From assembly GCA_902812455.1 (NCBI GenBank), contig CADDZH010000009.1, positions 1 through 64,000 of the forward strand: a DNA stretch of 64,000 nucleotides. The letters are read 5' to 3'. The translations under genes were made by a program, and so were the position numbers. How positions within the stretch are numbered: position 1 is the first letter of the stretch; every line of letters begins with the position of its first letter. This DNA is from Chloroflexota bacterium. GTDB taxonomy: Bacteria; Chloroflexota; Ktedonobacteria; Ktedonobacterales; Ktedonobacteraceae. The notes below the pieces were generated by a model that was given only the letters and a program-made list of their open reading frames with translations, did no database searches and was not told the DNA's origin. This document shows, one piece after another, positions 16,777 through 24,704 of the stretch.

Positions 16777-17178
16777 ATGAACACGACCTATGGTTTTGGG
16801 ACAAGCTTGCAAGTCCCTTATGAAGAAGCTATTGCGCGTGTAAAGGAGGCGCTCCAGGCCGAGGGCTTCGGGGTGCTGACCGAGATCGATGTCCAGCGCA
16901 CGCTGCGCGAAAAACTGGGTGCCGAGATGCAACCCTACATCATCCTGGGAGCTTGCAATCCTCAACTGGCGCATCGCGCACTTCAGCAGGAGCCAGATAT
17001 TGGCCTGCTCTTGCCATGCAATGTCGTTGTGCGCGCTCAGGGAAAGGGGAGCCGTATCGACATCGCTGATCCACAGGAGATGCTGGGCATAGTTGGCAAT
17101 GAACAATTGCACCCCATCGCCGAGGAAGCGAAACAACGTTTGCAACGTGTTGTTGCTTCACTTGGTGGTCAGCCATAA
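16777..17178 (+). CDS. DUF302 family protein
   Basis: A 133-residue soluble protein whose residues ~15-125 match the DUF302 fold: YEEAIARVKEALQAEGFGVLTEIDVQRTLREKLG, YIILGACNPQLAHRAL, and LLLPCNVVV. Proteins of this family occur beside ArsR regulators and sulfur-oxidation genes; biochemical function is not established. A ribosome site GAAGGAG precedes the ATG. It is the last gene of the osmC line; a GGGGGG/CCCCCC stem-loop (about 17184-17210) lies just downstream. Confidence 0.85.
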   Translation: MNTTYGFGTSLQVPYEEAIARVKEALQAEGFGVLTEIDVQRTLREKLGAEMQPYIILGACNPQLAHRALQQEPDIGLLLPCNVVVRAQGKGSRIDIADPQEMLGIVGNEQLHPIAEEAKQRLQRVVASLGGQP

Positions 17179-17345
17179 ACCAAGGGGGGGAACAAATATT
17201 TCTCCCCCCGCCGGTCTCCGCTTTCCAGGCCGATATATGGCGGAGAGGATGATGCCTGCCATCGTTCTCCCCGCCACACACCGGCCTCCGTTCTCGCCTG
17301 GCTGTGGGATTGCCCCCTCCACCGCACACGCCTGCACAGCAGTGT

Positions 17346-17585
17346 TTACGCATGCAGGCGACGGCGAACAGCCGCGCCTGACAGCGGCGCCCCAAAGAGC
17401 GGAGCAAACAGGCATATATCGAAGGCACCCGCCAGCAAAGGAACCAGCCCCACAATGGCGACAATCACGCCCGCCGTGACGCTGCCTGTCAGGTACAGGT
17501 AGACGCCGCCAGCGACAATAATCAGCCCGGCCACAATGCGCAGCATGCGCCCGGCAACACTCGACATAAAGGATGCAAATGCCAT
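17346..17585 (-). CDS. DUF2892 (YgaP-like) inner membrane protein
   Basis: A 79-residue protein with two transmembrane helices (IVAGLIIVAGGVYLYLTG and GVIVAIVGLVPLLAG) and the short motif GAFDICLFAPLFG that is characteristic of DUF2892 proteins. Related domains are fused to rhodanese in E. coli YgaP and are linked with sulfur metabolism; as a stand-alone protein the role is unknown. AGGAGG precedes the ATG. It is convergent with the DUF302 gene. Confidence 0.8.
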   Translation of the reverse strand: MAFASFMSSVAGRMLRIVAGLIIVAGGVYLYLTGSVTAGVIVAIVGLVPLLAGAFDICLFAPLFGAPLSGAAVRRRLHA

Positions 17586-17608
17586 GAGAAACCTCCTCTG
17601 GGTACAAT

Positions 17609-17633
17609 CGGCTCTTGCCCAGTGGACAAGAGC
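17609..17633. other. Stem-loop between DUF2892 and ECF sigma genes
   Basis: GGCTCTTG and CAAGAGCC form a perfect 8-bp stem around CCCAGTGGA. There is no T-tract; role unknown. Confidence 0.45.
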
Positions 17634-17728
17634 CCTGTGATACGCTCTATCCTTTCAATGCACGAGGAGCAAAAAGGTTACATTATCCTGTGGTATACTG
17701 CACCAAGAGACAGAAGGGAGGATCCGCT

Positions 17729-18322
17729 ATGCCTGATGATCAGGACTTGCTGACCCGGCTTCGCCAGCATGATGCTGCGGCCTTTACCGAGTTCTTTGAA
17801 GCCTATGCGGATCGCATCTACCGCTTAGCCCTCGGTTTACTGAAGCGGGAGGACGATGCGGAAGAGGTCGTGCAGACCACGTTTGTCTCCGCCTTTGAGG
17901 CTCTTGACCGGTTCGAGCCGCAGGCGCGTCTGGGCACGTGGCTCTATCGCATCGCCTACAACCATGCGCTCATGTTGCTCCGGCGCTGGCATGCCATTGA
18001 CCCTTTGCCCGAGGAAGAGGAGGAGGCCACTCCTTTTCCGGTCCAATTGGTCGATTGGAGCCAGCTTCCCGATCAGCAGGTCTTAAATGGCGAGGCCCAG
18101 GAGGTGCTGCGCACCGCCATCCATGAGCTTCCAGTGGGATTGCGTGCGGCCTTTGTGTTGCGTGATCTGGAGGGCCTCTCGACAGCGGAGTGCGCGCACA
18201 TCCAGGAGTTGACGGAGGCGGCCTGCAAAGTGCGCTTACATCGTGCGCGTTTGCGCTTACGTGAGCAAGTGAGTACCTACTTTAGTGAACGAAGCAGTAC
18301 CCGGGCGGAGGAAACATCATGA
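17729..18322 (+). CDS. ECF-type RNA polymerase sigma factor
   Basis: A 197-residue sigma-70 family member with only regions 2 and 4. Region 2 is visible as FTEFFEAYADRIYRLALGLLKREDDAEEVVQTTFVSAFEAL and RLGTWLYRIAYN; region 4 as LPVGLRAAFVLRDLEGLSTAECA with KVRLHRARLRLRE. The linker is acidic (PEEEEEATP). ATG 17729 follows GGGAGG. It overlaps the next gene by 4 bp (ATGA), a cognate anti-sigma, so the pair is a stress-responsive transcription switch. No TGTGA box is found upstream, unlike most genes around it. Confidence 0.92.
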   Translation: MPDDQDLLTRLRQHDAAAFTEFFEAYADRIYRLALGLLKREDDAEEVVQTTFVSAFEALDRFEPQARLGTWLYRIAYNHALMLLRRWHAIDPLPEEEEEATPFPVQLVDWSQLPDQQVLNGEAQEVLRTAIHELPVGLRAAFVLRDLEGLSTAECAHIQELTEAACKVRLHRARLRLREQVSTYFSERSSTRAEETS

Positions 18323-18558
18323 CGTGTGAGGAACTCGTCTCGTATTTATCTGCGTATCTAGATCAGGAATTGGATGAGGACTTGACGGCGGCCGCTCAAG
18401 AGCATCTGGCGACCTGTCCAAATTGTCAGGTGGTGCTGCATACCACCCAGAAGGTCATTCAACTGGGACAGGTACAGTATCAGGTGGCGCTGCCAGCATC
18501 GCGGCGCGCACGCTTATACACGCGGTTGCGCCAGGCTTTGCTGCAACGAGAACAGTGA
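18319..18558 (+). CDS. Zinc-finger anti-sigma factor (zf-HC2)
   Basis: A 79-residue cytoplasmic protein. The ZAS signature H-x3-C-x2-C appears as HLATCPNC around residues 34-41, preceded by the MTCEELVSYLSAYLDQEL helix typical of zf-HC2 proteins. There is no transmembrane segment, so it is a soluble ZAS protein like RsrA, where zinc loss upon oxidation releases sigma. It overlaps the sigma gene by 4 bp, which argues strongly for cognate pairing and coupled translation. Confidence 0.88.
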   Translation: MTCEELVSYLSAYLDQELDEDLTAAAQEHLATCPNCQVVLHTTQKVIQLGQVQYQVALPASRRARLYTRLRQALLQREQ

Positions 18559-18604
18559 AGGAGTGCTTCAATTTCTCTGTCGCTCTCCCCAATACGAGGC
18601 AAGC

Positions 18605-19324
18605 TCAGCCCTGTGGTACTGGAGAGAACACGCTAGGGTCCTCGACCAGCAACGGTGCGGCGCTGCGAAAAATCTCGGCGTAGGCCACACCAAGCAGGCG
18701 ACCATAGTATTGATCCTCTGCCTCGTATAGCGCCAGCAGGCGATCATCCCTCACCCGGAAAATCGACTGGTAGGCCGCCAGCGCCTGGCGCTTGCGTTCA
18801 TACACCCCGCTCACATCGACGGCAAAGGCAAAATCAGTCCAGGGTGGTTCCATTTTGCAGTGTGGGAAGAAGAGGCGCTCGACTATCCAGGAGTCCTGGT
18901 TCGCCAGCATTTCGCCACCAGGCACGCGGTCCCACTGCCCCAAACGCGCCAGGAACACCGCTGCGCGGGTCAACCCCTCCATCGCCGCATGATCGGGATG
19001 CACGCATGCCTCACTCGTGCTATACACCCAGCGCGGGCGGTGTTTGCGAATGAGCTGAGCAAGCTGGAGCCGGACCTGTATCGTATCGGTGAGGAAGCGA
19101 TCCCGTAGGTCCAAAGACAAGCGCTCGACGCCAAGAATGCGGGCTGCTTCATCTGCCTGCTTTGCACGCACCCCGTATTCAGCAAACTCGGTTGGCTCGC
19201 CATCGGTGAGATCAACCAACAGCACTCGTTGCCCCTTATCAGAGAGTTTAGCGAGCGTGCCGCCCATTTGAGCCTCGGCATCGTCTGGATGGGCAGATAT
19301 AACCAGGGCATCATAACTCATCAT
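18605..19324 (-). CDS. PIG-L family N-acetylglucosaminyl deacetylase
   Basis: A 239-residue zinc deacetylase. The AHPDDAE motif near the N-terminus gives the His-Pro-Asp-Asp zinc/catalytic site, and the distal HPDH (VHPDHAAMEG) provides the remaining zinc ligand. Relatives act in bacillithiol synthesis (BshB) or sugar deacetylation; substrate is not determined by sequence. The start is set at 19324 (ATGATG) because AAAGGAGG is just upstream; an alternative start 28 codons earlier has no ribosome site. Confidence 0.88.
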   Translation of the reverse strand: MMSYDALVISAHPDDAEAQMGGTLAKLSDKGQRVLLVDLTDGEPTEFAEYGVRAKQADEAARILGVERLSLDLRDRFLTDTIQVRLQLAQLIRKHRPRWVYSTSEACVHPDHAAMEGLTRAAVFLARLGQWDRVPGGEMLANQDSWIVERLFFPHCKMEPPWTDFAFAVDVSGVYERKRQALAAYQSIFRVRDDRLLALYEAEDQYYGRLLGVAYAEIFRSAAPLLVEDPSVFSPVPQG

Positions 19325-19441
19325 TGGAACCTCCTTTCCCAGGATACCAACACCCAGCCTCTCTAGGAGAGAGGTTTGCTGGCGACAGCAAGCTAATATG
19401 CTCACCATGTCGCCAGGAAAACCTTGACGCCTTCCATAACC

Positions 19442-20455
19442 TTACATCATATCGAAGACCAGGCGAGCCGGAATGCGGGCTTTTTCGATCTCCTCAAAAG
19501 CCTGATTGACATCTTCTAGATGCCGTTTTTCATAGATCACACGCGTCCTGCCGTCCGCATGCAGCTCGAACACTTCCGCCAGATCAAGGCGGGTCCCCAC
19601 AATCGAGCCCACGATCTTGATGCCATTGAGCACAGTCTCGAAGATCGGCAGTTGCATGTAGTTATCGGCAGGCAGCACGACAAAGACCAGAGTGCCGCCG
19701 CGCCGCAAGGCCCGAAACGCCTGTTCAAAAGCGCGGGGCGAGACGGCCAGGCTGATGGCGGCATCCGCGCCGCCCAGCTTCTTGATAGCTTCAACAGGGT
19801 TCTCGCGTGTCCCATTGACGGTATAGTCGGCACCGAGTTGCTTCGCCAGCTCGAGCTTCTCATCCACGAGATCCACCGCCACCACCGAGGCGCCAGCAAT
19901 TTTGGCATATTGCAAAGCCAGGTGGCCCAGCCCGCCAATGCCAAAGATCGCCACCAGATCGCTGGGGCGGGCCCCACTCATCTTCACGGCTTTGTAGGTC
20001 GTGACCCCCGCACAAGTCAAGGGTGCCGCTTCAAAGGGATCGACCCTGGCCGGCACTTTGACCACATAGCGGCCAAAGGCCCTGGTATAGTCGGCATAGC
20101 CCCCATTCATAAAATAGCCGGTATTGATTTGCTGCTCGCACAGCGTCTCCCAGCCAGAGACACAATACTCACACGTGCCACAGGCATAACCAAGCCAGGG
20201 GATAGCCACGCGATCTCCCTCTTTGATCGTTGTGACCCCCGGCCCAACCTGTTCGACAATGCCTACTCCCTCATGGCCGGGAATAAACGGGAGATGCGGC
20301 TTGACGGGCCAATCGCCATGGGCGGCATGGATATCCGTATGGCAGATCCCCGACGTTTCAATCTTAACAATAATTTGCTCTGGCCCAACTTCGGGTTTCG
20401 CGACATCTTCAACGCTCAAAGGTGACGTGAAATTATGAACGACAGCCGCTTTCAT
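19442..20455 (-). CDS. Zinc-dependent alcohol dehydrogenase
   Basis: A 337-residue medium-chain dehydrogenase that interconverts primary alcohols and aldehydes with NAD(H). Catalytic zinc ligands are C38, H61 (with E62) and the later C in PLTCAGVTTYK; the structural zinc lobe C92, C95, C98 and C106 is intact; the Rossmann motif is GIGGLGHLALQYA. It resembles AdhA/AdhP-type ethanol-active enzymes. ATG 20455 has AAAGGAGC upstream. Promoter 2 (TGTGA boxes on the minus strand) precedes it, so it belongs to the regulon; a role in re-oxidising NADH from fermentation is an inference. Confidence 0.93.
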   Translation of the reverse strand: MKAAVVHNFTSPLSVEDVAKPEVGPEQIIVKIETSGICHTDIHAAHGDWPVKPHLPFIPGHEGVGIVEQVGPGVTTIKEGDRVAIPWLGYACGTCEYCVSGWETLCEQQINTGYFMNGGYADYTRAFGRYVVKVPARVDPFEAAPLTCAGVTTYKAVKMSGARPSDLVAIFGIGGLGHLALQYAKIAGASVVAVDLVDEKLELAKQLGADYTVNGTRENPVEAIKKLGGADAAISLAVSPRAFEQAFRALRRGGTLVFVVLPADNYMQLPIFETVLNGIKIVGSIVGTRLDLAEVFELHADGRTRVIYEKRHLEDVNQAFEEIEKARIPARLVFDMM

Positions 20456-20627
20456 GGTGAGTTGCTCCTTTCCCTTTGTGAAACAGGGCGTGTTCCTGCA
20501 AAAGCAGGATATCAACATAACAATGAGTGTGCCTGAGAAGCCTGAGTGAAATGGGGATGTTCACTCCTGCTCCTCTCTGGTTACCACACAAGGACAAGTT
20601 CCAAACGTGTCCCGGTCATCTTCTGCA

Positions 20628-20691
20628 AGTATGCAAGAAGAATCTCACAAAACGCTCACATTTGCTTGTCTTTCATCACAAATCCATCACA
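20628..20691 (-). promoter_or_regulatory. TGTGA-box promoter 2 (adh)
   Basis: On the minus strand, half-sites occupy 20687-20691, 20676-20680, 20656-20660 and 20645-20649 (spacing 11-20-11). The -10 CATACT lies at 20633-20628, 11 nt beyond the last. It is back to back with promoter 3. Confidence 0.8.
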
Positions 20692-20729
20692 ACAACAAAC
20701 ATGGGAAAGGCTCGACCACAGCAGGACAT

Positions 20730-20794
20730 TGTGATGAGAATGTGAGGTGGTGTAGCCACTTTGTGAGGGCATTGTGAGCAGCAGGTAGTACCCT
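20730..20794 (+). promoter_or_regulatory. TGTGA-box promoter 3 (tandem usp)
   Basis: Four perfect TGTGA half-sites start at 20730, 20741, 20762 and 20773 (11-21-11). A -10-like TACCCT follows after 11 nt; TATAGC at 20799 is an alternative. With promoter 2 it forms a divergent control region. Confidence 0.85.
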
Positions 20795-20944
20795 TCTCTA
20801 TAGCAGAAGAGCGGGGCAGAGAGTGGTGGCAGCAGATGTGAGAAACGAACAAAGCGCTCTGTGAATCCTGGAGAGGTCCAACCCTAAAGCATGAGAGGCT
20901 GGCCAACCGAGGTTAGCCTTCCCGAACGAGAAAGGAATATCAAT

Positions 20945-21934
20945 ATGTTTCAGCATATTCTGGTCCCATTGGATGGCTCAGTCCTATCTGAGCAGGCCAT
21001 CTCTCTGGCAGGGCGTCTTGCCCGCACAACGGGAGGATCGGTGACCCTGTTACGCGTCGTCCGCCCTCCTGACGCCTATGAGTATGAGTTCTCAATGTTG
21101 CGCTCAGCCTCGGTTGAACTCGATTCGAGCGTGCATACGGCCCTGGCAGAGGCCAGGCATTACCTGCAAGGCGTAGCCACTTCCAGCGACCTGTCAGGGA
21201 TCAAGACGAACGTGCTGGCCCGGCTCGGTTGGCCTGCCGCGATGATTGTCGCCGTGGCCAGGACCAGGGACATGGAACTGATTATTATGGGCAGCCGTGG
21301 CCATGCAGGCTTGCAGAACGGTATGCTCGGCAGCGTCGCGCAAGCCGTGACACGCTCTGCTCCGGTGCCGGTGCTGGTCTTGCACCGGCAGGCTACCCCT
21401 GGTGGCCTGCCTTCCTGCATGGAGCGACCCCCGCGGGTGCTCGTGCCCCTGGACGGCTCGCGGCTGGCCGAAGCGGTCATCGAACCTGCTGCACATCTGG
21501 CGGCTGCACTGGCGGCCCCAGGACAAGGAGCCATCCACCTGTTACGGGTCGTCCCACTCGAGCCAGGTTCGCAAGAGATCCTTGACGCGAACACACAAGA
21601 ACGCCCGCTGCGCGAAGCGAAAGCCTACCTTGCCTCAGTAGCAGAAAGGATGCGCCAGGGCATCGCAGCCGGCCTGAAGCTATCAGTGACCTGGTCGGTG
21701 ACGCTAAATAGCGAGATTGCTCAGGCCATCATCAGAGGAGCAGAGGAGGGTGAAGACCTCCGAGGTACAGGCGCGTATGGCGGGTGTGACCTCATCGCCC
21801 TGGCCACCCATGGGCGAGGGGGCTTGCAACTTCTGGAGCTGGGTAGCGTAGCCGGATCCCTTCTTGCTACGACCCGCTTACCTGTGCTCGTTGTCCGCCC
21901 GGAGCGAGCGGCAGTTGAGCAGGGGATGATCTAG
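20945..21934 (+). CDS. Tandem-domain universal stress protein
   Basis: A 329-residue protein with two Usp domains. Domain 1 begins FQHILVPLDGS and ends with the ATP-binding loop GSRGHAGLQNGMLGSVAQAVTRSAPVPVLVL; domain 2 begins RVLVPLDGS and carries THGRGGLQLLELGSVAGSLL. The G-2x-G-9x-G(S/T) pattern is present in both, so ATP binding is expected. Such tandem proteins are induced in dormancy and hypoxia in other bacteria. The start is ATG 20945 with GAAAGGAAT upstream. It is convergent with another usp locus across a three-hairpin element. Confidence 0.93.
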   Translation: MFQHILVPLDGSVLSEQAISLAGRLARTTGGSVTLLRVVRPPDAYEYEFSMLRSASVELDSSVHTALAEARHYLQGVATSSDLSGIKTNVLARLGWPAAMIVAVARTRDMELIIMGSRGHAGLQNGMLGSVAQAVTRSAPVPVLVLHRQATPGGLPSCMERPPRVLVPLDGSRLAEAVIEPAAHLAAALAAPGQGAIHLLRVVPLEPGSQEILDANTQERPLREAKAYLASVAERMRQGIAAGLKLSVTWSVTLNSEIAQAIIRGAEEGEDLRGTGAYGGCDLIALATHGRGGLQLLELGSVAGSLLATTRLPVLVVRPERAAVEQGMI

Positions 21935-22019
21935 GAAGAAGTCAAGCGAGCATCTTCTTAGCCCTCATCAAGAGCAGGCTAAGCAAGGCTCGCCAGGCGG
22001 CAAATGGGCACTACAACCA

Positions 22020-22101
22020 GGACAGGGGCAAGCCCTGTCCCTACCATACAACGGCTTGCGAAGCCGATCCGCGTATGGTAGGGGCGACCTTGCGGTCGCC
22101 C
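22020..22101. repeat. Three-hairpin intergenic repeat element
   Basis: Three stem-loops lie in a row: GGACAGGGGC/GCCCTGTCC (22020-22040); TACCATAC/GTATGGTA (22042-22080) enclosing CGGCTT/AAGCCG; and GGGCGACC/GGTCGCCC (22082-22101). It sits between two converging usp loci. A related word occurs near 4613-4640. Words of this type are dispersed in many genomes; a bidirectional terminator role is possible. Confidence 0.6.
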
Positions 22102-22156
22102 TAGAAGGTCATTCTTGGAGGCCAGCCAGACTATTACCGGGAACAACATGCCCTCT

Positions 22157-22765
22157 TTAGAACAGAGCAGGCCAGCTTTCTACTGCCGTCTTTGCCTCTC
22201 CAACTGGGCTTTGATCCGGGGACTCTGCCGCTTTCGCTACTGCTAGCGGGCGCACAATGAAGAGCGGCAGGCTGGTCCCATGCAGCACACGCTCGGTAAC
22301 ACTGCCCAGGACCCAGCGTGGCATACCGCTACGACCATGGGTTGCCATGGCGATCAGGTGATAGCCGCGATACCCGGTCTCTCCTACCTTACTCTCGGCT
22401 TCGGCGGTCTTGATGATTGTTCCCCCCACGTCACTCTCCATTGCTACCATCGAGGTAATCGCGATAGCGCTGCCTTCTGGGATCGCCTGCTGGAGCTTAT
22501 GGGTAATGGCGACGATATAGTCCATGGCTCCCTTTTCCACCCGAGTGATCGTATCAGAGATAGTAGAGCCCTGGACGTTGCCGATCATGAGCGTAGCCGG
22601 CAGGCTGACAACGCGCAGCAGGTGCAGTTCTTTTGGCGCTCCAGGCGCCAGCGACATGAGCAGTTGGACGGTGGGTTCCAGCGCTGCTTCGGCACATTCA
22701 GAGCCATCGAGCGTGACGAGAACGCGCAGTGGAAGTGGATGGACCGTGATCGGCAGGAGCGGCAC
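22157..22765 (-). CDS. Universal stress protein, second half of an amber-split tandem Usp
   Basis: This 202-residue reading frame starts at GTG 22765, in the same frame and only three codons after the TAG ending the gene at 22775-23203. It holds one Usp domain (LRVLVTLDGS to THGRSGMPRWVLGSVTERVLHGTSLPLFIVRP) plus a ~25-residue tail. Compared with the tandem Usp at 20945, the two halves together form one two-domain protein. It could be made by re-initiation (a weak AAGG lies 5 nt before the GTG), by amber readthrough, or not at all. The domain itself shows no damage. Confidence 0.75.
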   Translation of the reverse strand: MPLLPITVHPLPLRVLVTLDGSECAEAALEPTVQLLMSLAPGAPKELHLLRVVSLPATLMIGNVQGSTISDTITRVEKGAMDYIVAITHKLQQAIPEGSAIAITSMVAMESDVGGTIIKTAEAESKVGETGYRGYHLIAMATHGRSGMPRWVLGSVTERVLHGTSLPLFIVRPLAVAKAAESPDQSPVGEAKTAVESWPALF

Positions 22766-22774
22766 CGGACCTTG

Positions 22775-23203
22775 CTAGCGCAGCACCAGCACCGGCACAG
22801 AGGTGTGGCGAACGATCTTTTCGGCCACACTGCCCAATACCCAGCGTTTGAAGCCACTGTAGCCATGACTGCACAGCACCACCAGGTCTGCTCTATAATC
22901 CTCGACAACTTCGAGCAGTCTCATGGCAGGCGGGCCAGCCTCCACAGCAGTGCTGACTTCGATACCCTTCAGGTCGTCGGATTGCGCGACCTGCTCCAGA
23001 TACCGGCTTGCCTCCTCCTTTTCGTGTTTTTCATCCGGTAGGGCGGCTGGCAAGAACACGTAGGGGGCATAGTTGATCGGACTCTCCACGACGCGCACCA
23101 GGACAATTGACGCAGAAGAGGCGCGGGCAATATGTGCCGTGACGAAGATGGCTCGTTCTGCGCGAGGCGAACCATCCAGTGGCACGAGAATACGCTTAAA
23201 CAC
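22775..23203 (-). CDS. Universal stress protein, first half of an amber-split tandem Usp
   Basis: A 142-residue Usp domain starting at GTG 23203 (AAGGAG 7 nt upstream): VFKRILVPLDGS at the N-terminus and SHGYSGFKRWVLGSVAEKIVRHTSVPVLVLR at the end, with an intact ATP-binding loop. TAG at 22775-22777 ends it exactly at the linker that joins the two domains in the paralog at 20945. An upstream in-frame ATG would extend it by 38 residues, but that region holds promoter 4. A single-domain Usp of this size is normal, so this half is probably functional. Confidence 0.82.
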   Translation of the reverse strand: MFKRILVPLDGSPRAERAIFVTAHIARASSASIVLVRVVESPINYAPYVFLPAALPDEKHEKEEASRYLEQVAQSDDLKGIEVSTAVEAGPPAMRLLEVVEDYRADLVVLCSHGYSGFKRWVLGSVAEKIVRHTSVPVLVLR

Positions 23204-23285
23204 TGTTCTTCTCCTTATAGCTTCTCTGGCTAGCATCTCTGCTACGCCAGGGGACAGAAACATGCTTTCGATTTCTCTGCTATCT

Positions 23286-23350
23286 AGCATAGCCTCGTCC
23301 CGGCACAAACACATCACAACGAGCCAGCTTTATATCACAAGTTGCTCACA
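23286..23350 (-). promoter_or_regulatory. TGTGA-box promoter 4 (split usp)
   Basis: Minus-strand half-sites at 23346, 23335, 23314 and 23303 (plus-strand starts; the last reads TGTGC) give 11-21-11. A -10 TATGCT lies at 23291-23286, after exactly 11 nt. It is divergent from promoter 5. Confidence 0.85.
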
Positions 23351-23411
23351 AAGCATGGCTTTGCCTTAGCACCTGCCAGGCAAGGGAGCGGTCAAGGCTG
23401 TCACGCTCAAT

Positions 23412-23476
23412 TGTGACCTGCCTGTGTGATCGCCTCCCGTAAATGTGACCATTCTGTGAAGCCAGCACCCTATACT
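23412..23476 (+). promoter_or_regulatory. TGTGA-box promoter 5 (rubrerythrin operon)
   Basis: Half-sites begin at 23412, 23423 (TGTGT), 23444 and 23455, spacing 11-21-11, with a -10 TATACT at 23471-23476 after exactly 11 nt. Confidence 0.87.
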
Positions 23477-23599
23477 GAAGCTAGCTGAACCTGAAATTCA
23501 GGCTTGTCCTATCAACAGTGATGGAGTTCATAGATAGCGCTTATAGCCACTCAAACAGGTGACTGTAGCGCTCAAACAAGAAATAGAGAGAGGTGTACC

Positions 23600-24019
23600 A
23601 TGACCACAAAGACAGACATCAACCTGGAAAAGGCTATTGCAGGCGAGGCGAAAGCTCGCTTGGAGTATATGGCCTTTGCCATGCAGGCCATGCAAGAGGG
23701 ATATCCACAAATTGCCCAGTTGTTCATGGAGGCAGCGGGCGCGGAGACCATTCATGGCATCAACCACCTGCATGCTGCCAAACAGATTGGCTCGACCTTC
23801 CAGAACCTGGACGAAGCGGCCAACGGGGAAAACTACGAGATTGAAGAGATGTATCCCACTTTCATCCGTGAAGCCGCACAGGAGGGTCGCGATGAGGCCG
23901 CATCCAGCTTCCACCTGGCTTTAGAGCGGGAGAAACATCACCGGGCCATGTTCAAAGAAGCCTTTGAGGAGTTCAAGGCTGGTTTAATGGAGCAGATGGA
24001 AATACCAGTCTCAAAATAA
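23600..24019 (+). CDS. Rubrerythrin-type ferritin-like protein
   Basis: A 139-residue four-helix diiron protein that lacks the C-terminal rubredoxin domain. Iron ligands are suggested by EAKARLEYMAFA (helix 1), EAAGAETIHGINH (helix 2, E-x2-H), and REKHHR plus the preceding Glu residues (helices 3-4). Rubrerythrins reduce hydrogen peroxide, typically under anaerobic or microaerobic conditions, with electrons from a rubredoxin or another reductase. Promoter 5 lies 124 bp upstream. A perfect inverted repeat (24080-24107) follows the stop. Confidence 0.9.
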   Translation: MTTKTDINLEKAIAGEAKARLEYMAFAMQAMQEGYPQIAQLFMEAAGAETIHGINHLHAAKQIGSTFQNLDEAANGENYEIEEMYPTFIREAAQEGRDEAASSFHLALEREKHHRAMFKEAFEEFKAGLMEQMEIPVSK

Positions 24020-24079
24020 CAGCTTTCTCCTAAAGAACGCAGTTGTGCTCCTCGTTTGTAGTGTGTTTTGTAGCAAGCC

Positions 24080-24107
24080 GTGATTGCGCCGGCAGAGGCG
24101 CAATCAC
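24080..24107 (+). terminator. Perfect inverted repeat after rubrerythrin gene
   Basis: GTGATTGCGCC pairs perfectly with GGCGCAATCAC over a 6-nt loop. There is no T-tract; it could be a terminator or an mRNA-stabilising hairpin. Confidence 0.5.
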
Positions 24108-24180
24108 AGACAAGACGAGAAAAGACGTAGACATGCCTCTTCTTTGAAAGTGGCATGTCCATGTGAAGAAAGGAAAAAAC

Positions 24181-24687
24181 ATGATGTCGAATATTATGAA
24201 ACCACCGCCGGAATATGCTCCTCCACCTGTTGCTGGCTATGAACCGCCACCGGTCTATAGCCAGCCGCCGCGGAAGTCTTACCGCTGGGTATGGATTGTC
24301 CTTGGCGTCTTCGTGGCGGTGAGCATTGTAGTCGTGATGCTGCTCGCGTTAGGAGTAGGCTTTGCCATCAAGACCTATGGTGGTCCTACCATCGCCAGCG
24401 ATCAGTACTACACCGCCCTCAGGAATCAGGACTATGCTGGGGCCTATTCGTTCCTGGGGTCGCACCTGAAGACAGTATATAGCCAGCAGGCGTTCACTCA
24501 GATGGCGCAGCAGCGTGATGCCGCCCATGGCAGAGTGAGCCACTACTCGTATACCAACGTCCCCACTGGCGATCCAGCGTACGTCACCCTGACGGTCACG
24601 CGCACAGATGGAAGCACCTACACCGTGCATCTGGAGATGCGACAAGAAAGTGGCGCGTGGAAAGTCACCGCCTTTGACGGCATCTGA
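24181..24687 (+). CDS. Single-pass membrane protein with NTF2-like outer domain
   Basis: A 168-residue protein: a Pro/Tyr-rich cytoplasmic N-terminus (residues 1-38), one transmembrane helix (about 41-65), and an outer domain starting SDQYYTALRNQDYAGAYSFLGSHL that is clearly homologous to the C-terminal domain of the gene at 28148. The last strand (GAWKVTAFDGI) is also shared. The N-terminus MMSNIMKPP nearly repeats that of the hydrolase at 25469. AGAAAGGA precedes the ATG. No catalytic residue is seen; function unknown. Confidence 0.7.
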   Translation: MMSNIMKPPPEYAPPPVAGYEPPPVYSQPPRKSYRWVWIVLGVFVAVSIVVVMLLALGVGFAIKTYGGPTIASDQYYTALRNQDYAGAYSFLGSHLKTVYSQQAFTQMAQQRDAAHGRVSHYSYTNVPTGDPAYVTLTVTRTDGSTYTVHLEMRQESGAWKVTAFDGI

Positions 24688-24704
24688 CGGAAAGGAGAAA
24701 ACCT

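Noticed and set aside
19520..20425. 301-codon plus-strand ORF opposite adh
   Set aside because: It is antisense to a gene with all zinc ligands and domain motifs; the ORF has no known fold.
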